A program made the position numbers and the translations under genes. From assembly GCA_937910665.1 (NCBI GenBank), contig CALEPR010000164.1, positions 1-8,635 on the forward strand: 8,635 nt of DNA. Direction: 5' to 3'. This stretch comes from an uncultured Selenomonadales bacterium. Its GTDB lineage: Bacteria; Bacillota; Negativicutes; Selenomonadales; Selenomonadaceae. Positions 1 to 5,749 of this stretch are shown here, one piece after another. The notes below the pieces were generated by a model. The model did no database searches and was not told where the DNA came from. It saw only the letters and a list, made by a program, of their open reading frames with translations. The first letter of the stretch is position 1, and each line of letters opens with the position of its first letter.

Positions 1-1
1 T

Positions 2-268
2 GATGAATCCTTATTTTCTCATGAAACTCATATTCAAAAATTGATTTCCGTGGCGGTCGAGGCTGTCGATAATATTTTGAAAAAAATTTCGGCGACAAAA
101 AAAGTGCTGGTAACTTTTACAGGTGACGAAAATAAACTTGATAATTTCAGCATAAACGCCGCGATTGATAAGATTTCAGAAAATTTTCCGGACGCAGAGA
201 TAGTTTGGAGCGTTGTGAGTGATGACCACATTGCAAATGAAGTTCGCGTGGTAATTGTGGCAGACTAA
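2..268 (+). CDS. FtsZ-like protein, C-terminal part (5' end outside window)
   Basis: The frame is open from the first bases to TAA at 266-268, giving 88 visible codons, so the gene starts upstream of the window. The visible part resembles the C-terminal sandwich domain of FtsZ/tubulin-like GTPases. It has a strand ending VLVTFTG, then a helix (INAAIDKI), then PDAEIVWSVVSDDHIANEVR, followed by VVIVAD. This parallels the family pattern ITG...EA...PDANIIFGAV.DE.L.DEVRVTVIA. FtsZ forms the cytokinetic ring, but the GTPase half cannot be seen here. The protein stops straight after the last strand, without the linker and conserved C-terminal peptide that canonical FtsZ uses to bind FtsA/SepF. The usual Gly of FGAV is Ser (VWSVV). 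It could therefore be an FtsZ paralogue rather than the main division protein. The assignment rests on pattern recognition over one domain. Confidence 0.6.
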   Translation, partial: DESLFSHETHIQKLISVAVEAVDNILKKISATKKVLVTFTGDENKLDNFSINAAIDKISENFPDAEIVWSVVSDDHIANEVRVVIVAD

Positions 269-283
269 AAAAATTTTTCGACA

Positions 284-312
284 TTTACAAAATTTTAATC
301 TGTCTGCATAAT
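284..312 (+). promoter_or_regulatory. Probable sigma-A promoter of the Mrr-like gene
   Basis: TTTACA (284-289, 5/6 of the -35 consensus) and CATAAT (307-312, 5/6 of the -10) are separated by exactly 17 bases. Transcription would start near 319, giving a leader of about 24 bases before the ATG at 343. No hairpin terminator is seen between the FtsZ-like stop and this site, so read-through from upstream is also possible. Confidence 0.6.
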
Positions 313-342
313 TATAAAAAAATTTTTGAAGGAGGAAATTTG

Positions 343-1416
343 ATGAACTATTATCTCTTTCGCATCAATTATGATGATCGGAATGGCGGAAATTTTTCCA
401 TTATTCGCGGCGAATTGTTACAAGGTCGTTTACGTCAAGGCTGGGGAGCTGAAGGAATGGCTGTAAGCAATTCTGAACAAAATTTTCTTGCCGCAAGAGT
501 TAAGGCATGGGGATCGTTTGCAAATGTGCCTGTCGGTCAAACAAAAGATTATCACATCAGAAAGTATCATAATCTGCACACAATGCTTGACATTAAAGTT
601 GGAGACTTAATTGTTATTCCGAAAGTCAGCTTGAACAATCCGTATGTCGGCAGATATTTTACCGTCGCAAAATGCACCGAAGAATACAAATTTAATGTGT
701 TACAAGGCGTGAATGATTTCGGACATATTATCGGCGTGGAAAATCTTTTCAGCTGCGATTACGATTTTAACAGCGATTCACAAATTATTTGCGGCAAACT
801 TCGCGCCTATCAATCATCTATAAATAATGTTTTGAATGAGGATTTTAAAAATGCAGTTGATAATCTGATAAAAAATTACACAACCAATCCGCAAAATTTT
901 TCTTCGAATAATGTTGCACAAAGTTCGTTGGATATGCTTGCACAAGATACAAAAAACGAGCGAGTAAAATATCTGCAAGAAATTGTTAAGTCTTTGAGGA
1001 AACTTCCGCCAAATACTCTTGAAGATATTATCAAAGAATTGTTTGTCAAAAACGGACATAAATTGATTCGCAGAAATTTTTACAATCGCAAAGGCGGAGA
1101 TGTTGATTTAGTTTTTGAAACTTTTCCTGAGAATACTTTAATGCACGACATTTTTAAAGTTGGTGAAGATGAGTCAAAAATTTTCATACAGGTCAAGAAA
1201 AAAGTCGGCACTGATTTGGACGACACCACAGGAATAAATCAGCTGAACCAAATGAACGCCGACAACGGCAGAAATAATATTTGTATTCTGATTAACTTGA
1301 CAGATGAATTTACAGACAAGGCAAAGCAATCAGCATCTGAAACAAATGTAATTTTGATTGACGGCTTGACAATGGCAGATATTATTGTCCGACGCGGTAT
1401 TCCTGTAGGAATTTAA
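343..1416 (+). CDS. Mrr-type restriction endonuclease with novel N-terminal domain
   Basis: A 357-residue protein. The C-terminal part (about 223-350) is a PD-(D/E)xK nuclease of the Mrr_cat type: an opening helix LEDIIKELF (E227 is the usual acidic residue), GGDVDLVF with D255, a strand FIQVKKK with Q283-x-K285, then a helix with QLNQM. Mrr family enzymes cut foreign DNA, often DNA bearing methylated bases (type IV restriction). The N-terminal part (1-145) has QGRLRQGWG and a GDLIVIPK...YFTVAKCTEEYKF...DFGHIIGV block. The latter resembles PUA/EVE-like modified-base readers only in general shape. ATG 343 is preferred over TTG 340 because GGAGG at 331-335 lies 7 bases from it. No methylase, McrC or helicase gene is adjacent. 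The nuclease call is firm; the target and the N-terminal function are inferred. Confidence 0.8.
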   Translation: MNYYLFRINYDDRNGGNFSIIRGELLQGRLRQGWGAEGMAVSNSEQNFLAARVKAWGSFANVPVGQTKDYHIRKYHNLHTMLDIKVGDLIVIPKVSLNNPYVGRYFTVAKCTEEYKFNVLQGVNDFGHIIGVENLFSCDYDFNSDSQIICGKLRAYQSSINNVLNEDFKNAVDNLIKNYTTNPQNFSSNNVAQSSLDMLAQDTKNERVKYLQEIVKSLRKLPPNTLEDIIKELFVKNGHKLIRRNFYNRKGGDVDLVFETFPENTLMHDIFKVGEDESKIFIQVKKKVGTDLDDTTGINQLNQMNADNGRNNICILINLTDEFTDKAKQSASETNVILIDGLTMADIIVRRGIPVGI

Positions 1417-1426
1417 GGCAGAGTGA

Positions 1427-1651
1427 TTGAAAATGTGTGTGAAAATTATTTGCACAGACATTAAGCCGCCTGAAAGTTTGAAAAAATTTTTTGCTGTGAA
1501 GTCAATTAACGGCATTGAAACAGATTTTTTGTCGTTGACGGAAAAAACTTCAGACGCAGAAATTAAAAATTTTATTTCTGATGCGTTTTGGCTTTTTGTT
1601 GTAGCTGATTTTGAAAGTGTAAAATTGGAACCTATGAAAAAAAGTCTGTAA
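1427..1651 (+). CDS. Small hypothetical protein behind the Mrr-like gene
   Basis: A 72-74 residue protein that I do not recognise. It starts 10 bases after the endonuclease stop and so is probably cotranscribed and perhaps translationally coupled. The start is uncertain. TTG 1427 sits 8 bases after a weak AAGG (1415-1418), which overlaps the previous stop; ATG 1433 (the third codon) is the alternative. The sequence shows no signal peptide or clear membrane segment. It has a short beta start (VKIICTDIKPP), a basic/aromatic stretch (SLKKFFAVKS), an acidic helix (TSDAEIKNFI) and a hydrophobic strand (AFWLFVVADF), and ends in a basic tail. Codon use and base composition match the neighbours, and the frame is uninterrupted. 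Position suggests an accessory or control protein for the nuclease, but no motif supports any function. It is also possible that its 3' end was altered by the adjoining IS insertion. Confidence 0.5.
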   Translation: MKMCVKIICTDIKPPESLKKFFAVKSINGIETDFLSLTEKTSDAEIKNFISDAFWLFVVADFESVKLEPMKKSL

Positions 1652-1656
1652 ATAGA

Positions 1657-1698
1657 AAAACCTTCCGTGATAGAATAAAAATAATCATAGGAGGTTTT
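1657..1698 (+). promoter_or_regulatory. Inverted repeat that can mask the transposase ribosome binding site
   Basis: AAAACCTTCC (1657-1666) can pair with GGAGGTTTT (1690-1698), leaving one T bulged and a 23-base A/T-rich loop. The right arm contains the whole GGAGG that serves ATG 1702, so the folded RNA would hide it. Insertion sequences such as IS10 use this kind of leader hairpin to prevent translation of transcripts that enter from outside. Here the full arm would be present in a read-through transcript from the upstream genes. The pairing is visible; the role is inferred. Confidence 0.4.
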
Positions 1699-1701
1699 AA
1701 T

Positions 1702-2216
1702 ATGGCAAAAAAACAGAAACCGCCTTCAATCGTAATGACTGACGGCAAGAGAGAAATTATCCGTCAACTCTTGAATGAGTACGACATCAAAACTGCAGAA
1801 GATATTCAGGATGCGCTGAAAGACTTGCTCGGCGGTACAATTAAAGAAATGATGGAAGCTGAAATGGGCTATCATCTCGGCTATGAGAGGTCAGCCCGCT
1901 CCGATTCCGAAAATGCCCGCAACGGATACAAATCTAAGCGCGTAAATTCGAGTTACGGAAATTTTTCGGTGGAAGTACCGCAGGATTGCAATTTAACATT
2001 TGCTCCGCAGATTGTACCGAAACGTCAAAAGGATATTTCCACGATTGACAAAAAATTATCTCAATGTACGCGCGGGGGTTGAGTACGCGACAAATTTCTG
2101 ATACCATTGAAGAACTTTACGGGTTCGATGTTTCTGACAGTTTTGTAAGCGACGTCACCGATAAAATTTTGCCCCAGATTCACGAGTGGCAGTCGCGACC
2201 GCTCGACGAAGTTTAG
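1702..2216 (+). pseudogene. Broken IS256-family (mutator-type) transposase
   Basis: ATG 1702 follows GGAGG (1690-1694) by 7 bases. The first 118 or so codons are the typical IS256 N-terminus: GGTIKEMMEAEMGYHLGY, then ARNGYKSK, FSVEVPQD and PKRQKDIS. The A-run at 2050-2055 has six A where seven would keep the frame, so the product ends at 2082 after TRGG. In the -1 frame the homology continues (ISMYARGLSTRQISDTIEEL, GFDVSDSFVSDVTDKILPQI, then EWQSRPLDEV) to a TAG at 2214-2216. Intact relatives continue with YPIVFIDAI, which holds the first Asp of the DDE triad, so all catalytic residues are missing and the gene is dead. Changes such as PQDCNL for the usual PQDRNS fit decay. The break falls just after codon DEV, with unrelated sequence beyond, suggesting deletion of the right part of the element. 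Confidence 0.9.
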
Positions 2217-2294
2217 TTGCTTAATTTTTTTATTTAATCGTCGGAGTAATAATTTACTTTGAATCTTCTTGAGTCGTCGTAATCAATCGCAAAA
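2217..2294. other. Short spacer after the truncated IS
   Basis: These 78 bases separate the convergent transposase remnant and the exported-protein gene. I see no right-hand IS end, no strong hairpin followed by a T-run on either strand, and no coding pattern. A weak A/T-rich stem (CAATC...GATTG) spans the 3' end of the minus-strand gene, but it has no T tract behind it. Confidence 0.4.
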
Positions 2295-2927
2295 TTATTT
2301 AATTGTGATTGAAACACCGTGCGGTTTTGCAGAATCCATTTCTTCCTGAAGATTTTCCAGCGAACAATTTAAATCTGTATCTGCTGTAACTTCTGCATCA
2401 ATTCTCATTCCTTCGTTATAAACAACATTTTTGCCTTTCATAAGAAATCCGCCTACCCCAGAAACTAAAGCCGCAACTGCGACTGCTCCGCCATCACCTG
2501 CACCGTGTTTGTATTGCGTGTATTCGAGCGGAATTTCTACGCCGTTCAAAGTTTTTAATGAAGTAATTTTAAATTCCAATTTTCCACCACGCCCAAATCC
2601 TCCGGCTTTTCTTGAAATTGTAATAATCCCTTTGACTTCTGAACCTGCAGGCGCAACGATAACATCATTTATAATTAAATTTTCTACAAGTTTGAAAGGA
2701 ATTGTATCGCCGACTTTTGATTTTTTTGAGGAAATTTCTTTTCTCAGTTCGACCTGCAAAACAGTGCCTTTAGGGATATAAGCATTTCCTTCAACTACGT
2801 TAGAAATTTGAATTTCCTGCGTAACATTTTCCTCCGCCGCAAACGCAGGGGTTGAATAAATTCCCGAACTGAAAATCATTCCTGCACAAATTGCCGCAGC
2901 AACAGATTTTTTCAAAGACTTTTGCAT
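2295..2927 (-). CDS. Small exported beta-rich protein, unknown function
   Basis: A 210-residue protein. ATG 2927 is chosen because AGGAGG (2935-2940) lies 7 bases before it and a signal peptide begins there. The peptide has MQKSLKK, then a hydrophobic core (AAAICAGMIFSSGIY), then a cleavage site near TPAFA-AEE at about residue 30. The mature part is made of short strands: YIPKGTVLQVELRKEIS, VGDTIPFKLVE, VIVAPAGSEVKGIITISRKA, a Gly-rich GGFGRGGKLEFKI, then a Gly/Ala stretch (GAGDGGAVAVAALVSGVGGF) and MRIDAEV. The pattern 'GT.l.V.l...isS...k.Gd.i.f.l......V.ApaGs.v.G' recalls beta-barrel domains such as VirB10/TrbI and related surface or periplasmic proteins, but this is only a resemblance in layout. 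The gene follows the HTH gene by 23 bases (using that gene's repaired frame), so the two are probably one operon and the regulator may control it. Confidence 0.7.
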   Translation of the reverse strand: MQKSLKKSVAAAICAGMIFSSGIYSTPAFAAEENVTQEIQISNVVEGNAYIPKGTVLQVELRKEISSKKSKVGDTIPFKLVENLIINDVIVAPAGSEVKGIITISRKAGGFGRGGKLEFKITSLKTLNGVEIPLEYTQYKHGAGDGGAVAVAALVSGVGGFLMKGKNVVYNEGMRIDAEVTADTDLNCSLENLQEEMDSAKPHGVSITIK

Positions 2928-2949
2928 AAAAATACCTCCTAAAAAAATT

Positions 2950-3731
2950 TTAACTTCCAAGTGTTTGACAGTCATAATGTTCAAGCACTTCATTTATCAA
3001 AAACAAATCATAAATTTTGTTCTCAATAAAAAATATTCAAAAATTACGTCTTCCTTGCGCCCTGCAGTCAAATGATAGCCGGCGCGATTTAAAAGTATTT
3101 CCGCCTCCTCCGAATCCAATTCCAAAGCAATCACCAAAGCCAAAACTGTTTGCTTGCTCGGCATATAATTTTTTTCTTTGCGGATTTTTGAAAAAATTCT
3201 CCTGTCCAAGTTCGCTTTTTTGTAAACTTCGACTTCAGTTAAATTTTTTTGCTTGATAAGTTTGAAAAGATAATTTGAAAAATAACTTCCTGCCAAACCG
3301 ATTTTGTCTTTTAAAGTCCTGATAATTTTTTCTGTACGACTGACGCTTTGCAAATAATCATGTCTGCCGACAGAAAATCTTATTCTGTGTCTTAAAAAAT
3401 ATGTTTGAAATTCTTCTTCAATTTCTGCAAGCGTTAAATCTTGTGCTTTTAACTGTTCGATAAATTTTTCATAATCTTCCCAAGTATCGAAAACCTCATA
3501 GCCGCGTTCAGTATATCTGTCAAATTCTTTTTGAATCTCTTCGTCGCTCAACTCGTGAACTTTAAGATACGCAAAAAAATTTTCGTAATTTTCCTGAGTC
3601 TCAAAAGCAAGATATTCTTTGCTTGTCCAATTCGGATTTATTTTTTTCGCAAACCAATCGTAATCTGTACAATTTTTTTCAAGATACTCCTCGACTTGTA
3701 AAATTATTTCTTTATTCAAAAAATCTTTCAC
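2950..3731 (-). pseudogene. XRE/HTH-like regulator with 38-residue repeat, frameshifted C-terminus
   Basis: As read, the frame runs from GTG 3731 to a stop at 2997 (244 residues). Residues about 152-222 form a helix-turn-helix of a Firmicutes type: SNYLFKLIKQKNLT..., VYKKANLDRRIFSKIRKEK, MPSKQTVLALVIALEL, LLNRAGYHL. Relatives end with EYFIEN.IYDIFEINEALF. Here, one base is missing in an A-run (3028-3033 on the plus strand). Adding it back gives EYFFIENKIYDLFLINEVL and a stop at 2950, for a 260-residue protein. Residues 44-76 and 82-114 are a tandem repeat (ETQENYENF / DTWEDYEKF) with a 38-residue period, rich in Glu and aromatic residues. The start is unclear: AGGGAG directly overlaps GTG 3731, so TTG 3719, 11 bases after it, may be used. 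The frameshift may be real, a phase switch, or a sequencing error. Confidence 0.75.
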
Positions 3732-3814
3732 TCCCTATCTTGAATTTTTTTTTATGATAACACATTCAAAAAAATTTTTGGTCGCTTTCAAAGGGACATT
3801 TTTATATTTCCGAG

Positions 3815-3840
3815 AAAAAAAAATCCTCCGCACTTGGAGG
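3815..3840 (-). terminator. Rho-independent terminator of the exported-enzyme operon
   Basis: Read on the minus strand, CCTCC (complement of 3836-3840), the loop AAGTGC and GGAGG (complement of 3825-3829) form a perfect 5-bp G/C stem. It is followed by A and nine T (complement of 3815-3824). It lies 11 bases past the stop of the PheC-like gene. On the plus strand GGAGG is followed by GGAAAATTTTTTT, so weak activity in the other direction is possible. Confidence 0.7.
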
Positions 3841-3851
3841 GGAAAATTTTT

Positions 3852-4640
3852 TTATTCAATGCCACGCAAATATTTATTTTCAAGTTTTTCTAAAGTTCCG
3901 TCGTCGCGAATTTCTGCCAAAACAAAATTTATATAATTTAAAAATTCTTGGTCGCCTTTCTGCATCAAAATTCCGCAAGAATGTTTTGTGAAAGGTTTGT
4001 CAATCAGCGGCGCGGCTAAATTTTTATCAATTTTTATGTAATTCAACGCCTCGACAGTTTCAGTAATCATTATGTCAGCATTTCCGATTGAAATTTGATG
4101 TGGAATTTCTGCATTGTCATTGAAAACAATCAGCGTCGCATTTTTTAAGTTCGCGTGAGCAAATTTTTCATTCGTGCCGCCGGGATTTATCATTACGCGA
4201 ATATTTTTTTTGTCAATGTCCGAAAGATTTTTAAATTTTTTCGCGTCAGATTTTCTGCACAAAATAGTTTTACCAAAAATTCCAACGCCGTAGCCGTCCG
4301 ACATTTCTAAAATTTTTTCTCGCGCAAAATTTCTGGAAATTCCGCACAACGCAATATCAAATTTTCCGTCCAAAGTGTCTTGCGACAAATTTTTCCAAGT
4401 CGTCGGCACATATTCAATTTTCACGCCGAGACTTTCCGCAATAATTTTTGAAATTTCCGCGTCAATTCCTTCGTACTCGCCGGTTTCTTTGTTGAAAAAT
4501 GACATTGGAATATAATCGCCGGTCGTTCCGATTTTTATCGTGCCGCGTGACAAAATTTCTTCCAAATGCCCTGCCTCAACATTTTTTATTGCCGCAAAAA
4601 AAATTATCAGCATTAACGCCGACATTAAAAATTTTTTCAT
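3852..4640 (-). CDS. Exported cyclohexadienyl dehydratase-like (PheC-like) solute-binding-fold protein
   Basis: A 262-residue protein. ATG 4640 has GGAGAGA (4646-4652) before it and starts a signal peptide cleaved near NVEA-GHLEE (residue 23), with no lipobox Cys. The rest is a type-II periplasmic binding fold: IKIGTTGDYIPMSF (35-48), YEGIDAEIS, PTTWKNLSQD, FDIALCGISRNFAREK (94-109), INPGGTNEKFAHANLK (151-166), and IGNADIMITETVEA (185-198). The NPGGTNEKFA.ANLK segment and the TTGDY, TTW and GIS positions match the Pseudomonas PheC type. PheC is a periplasmic enzyme converting prephenate or arogenate to phenylpyruvate or phenylalanine, and is known to derive from amino-acid-binding proteins. 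No ABC permease or ATPase genes are adjacent, which favours an enzyme over a transporter subunit, although an orphan binding protein is not excluded. It is the last gene of the operon, 16 bases after the HAD gene. Confidence 0.75.
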   Translation of the reverse strand: MKKFLMSALMLIIFFAAIKNVEAGHLEEILSRGTIKIGTTGDYIPMSFFNKETGEYEGIDAEISKIIAESLGVKIEYVPTTWKNLSQDTLDGKFDIALCGISRNFAREKILEMSDGYGVGIFGKTILCRKSDAKKFKNLSDIDKKNIRVMINPGGTNEKFAHANLKNATLIVFNDNAEIPHQISIGNADIMITETVEALNYIKIDKNLAAPLIDKPFTKHSCGILMQKGDQEFLNYINFVLAEIRDDGTLEKLENKYLRGIE

Positions 4641-4656
4641 AAAAATCTCTCCAAAA

Positions 4657-5733
4657 TTATTTTGCAACTTTTACATTGTCGCCATAAATAGTTTTCCAAT
4701 CGTTGCGCATCGAAATTGTATTGTAGCCGCGCTGAGCTGCAAAATTTTTTTCTTTCTCAGCGCGATTTAAATTTCCAAGTTCGCGTTCAACGTCGTCGCA
4801 CAAAACATAAAACGCCATGCTACGATATTTTTCATTCTGCAAAGTGTATTCAAACATTGAAGTATCGCCTGAAGAATTTCCGAACGCCAAGACAGGTTTT
4901 TTGCCAATCTGATTGATTATCGAAAAAATTTTTGCAGTTTTACCATTTTCTTTGATCGGTTCGCCTGAAATTATAATTTTTTCTTTATTTCTGTCAAAAA
5001 AATGTTTGTCGGGCAAATCTTTTTGCATATTTGTCGAAGTGTAAACAAAATCCGACGCTAAAATTCTGTCGTAGCGAATCGGCAAAATATTTTCGATAAG
5101 TTCGCGCGTCGTACTCACTCCGCAAGCCGAATCGATATAAACCGCAAAATTATTTTCGCTGAGGTAAGAAATTATTTCGACCATCGGCAAATAAAAAGCC
5201 TCGCCGCGTTTCAAATTTGTAAATCCGACTTCACTTGTCTGCATAAAATTTCTGACATAGGCGCGGTATTCTTCGTCAGTCATTCCTGCGTAGGCTTTTG
5301 TCAGGTAATTGAAATATTTTTTGCTTTCTGCTGCAGTCAGACCGGCTTTGTTGAAAACTTTCGGCTGAATTTTTTTTGCAAAGTTCACCATATCTTTTGG
5401 AGCGTCAAAATTTTTATCTTCAAGTGCGCGGAAAAAAAACATTGATTCTTGAAAATAAATTGGAGCAGTTTCGCAATAAAAAGTTCCGTCCATATCGAAA
5501 GTTGCAACTCTGTCCTCGACAGGAATAAAATTTTCGCTCGCAGGATTGGTCGCGTCCTCAACAAAGTTTATAATTTTTTTCAAAGTCGGCGAATCTTCAT
5601 TCCAATATTTAAAATCTTTCGCCGTCTCAACTTTGATTGCAGAAATTTCTTCGCGCGTCGCCGCGTCTGAAATTGAAAAACTTCCGAGCGTAAAAATTCC
5701 TGCCAAAATTGCCGATAAAATTTTTTTCTTCAT
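4657..5733 (-). CDS. Exported HAD-superfamily phosphatase
   Basis: A 358-residue protein. ATG 5733 has GGAGG (5741-5745) 7 bases before it and opens a signal peptide (MKKKILSAILAGIFTLGSFS, cleaved near ISDA-ATREE). HAD motifs are complete: motif I ATFDMDGTFYCE (nucleophile D80, acid D82), motif II AVYIDSACGVST (S202), a Lys in the GEPIKENGKTAKIF region (K261 or K265) for motif III, and motif IV AFGNSSGDTSMFEY (D290). The DxDGT form and motif IV point to a phosphate monoester hydrolase, acting outside the cytoplasmic membrane. A helical cap of about 110 residues lies between motifs I and II (about 90-190). The substrate cannot be read from the sequence; exported HAD enzymes include acid phosphatases and phosphorylcholine phosphatase. 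It is the middle gene of the three-gene exported operon, with 16-base gaps on both sides. Confidence 0.85.
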   Translation of the reverse strand: MKKKILSAILAGIFTLGSFSISDAATREEISAIKVETAKDFKYWNEDSPTLKKIINFVEDATNPASENFIPVEDRVATFDMDGTFYCETAPIYFQESMFFFRALEDKNFDAPKDMVNFAKKIQPKVFNKAGLTAAESKKYFNYLTKAYAGMTDEEYRAYVRNFMQTSEVGFTNLKRGEAFYLPMVEIISYLSENNFAVYIDSACGVSTTRELIENILPIRYDRILASDFVYTSTNMQKDLPDKHFFDRNKEKIIISGEPIKENGKTAKIFSIINQIGKKPVLAFGNSSGDTSMFEYTLQNEKYRSMAFYVLCDDVERELGNLNRAEKEKNFAAQRGYNTISMRNDWKTIYGDNVKVAK

Positions 5734-5749
5734 TAAAAAACCTCCAAAA

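Noticed and set aside
2041..2082. Programmed -1 frameshifting in the transposase at the A6 run
   Set aside because: The slip would restore the frame for only 53 codons before a truncation without catalytic residues, and IS256-family transposases are normally made from a single frame. A base loss is simpler.
2283..2305. Terminator behind the exported beta-rich protein
   Set aside because: The CAATC...GATTG stem is A/T-rich, overlaps the gene end and has no T-run behind it on the minus strand.
2431..2781. Plus-strand Pro-rich 116-codon frame
   Set aside because: It is the antisense of the exported beta-rich protein gene, has no ribosome binding site, and its Pro-rich look comes from Gly codons on the other strand.
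3754..3759. Promoter of the HTH gene (TATCAT on the minus strand)
   Set aside because: The -10 is fair, but no -35 lies at a workable distance (TTGAAA is 26 bases away), so I did not list it as a feature.
3852..4640. Amino-acid ABC transporter binding subunit with a transport operon
   Set aside because: No permease or ATPase gene is present, the protein has no lipobox, and the NPGGTNE motif points to the PheC branch.
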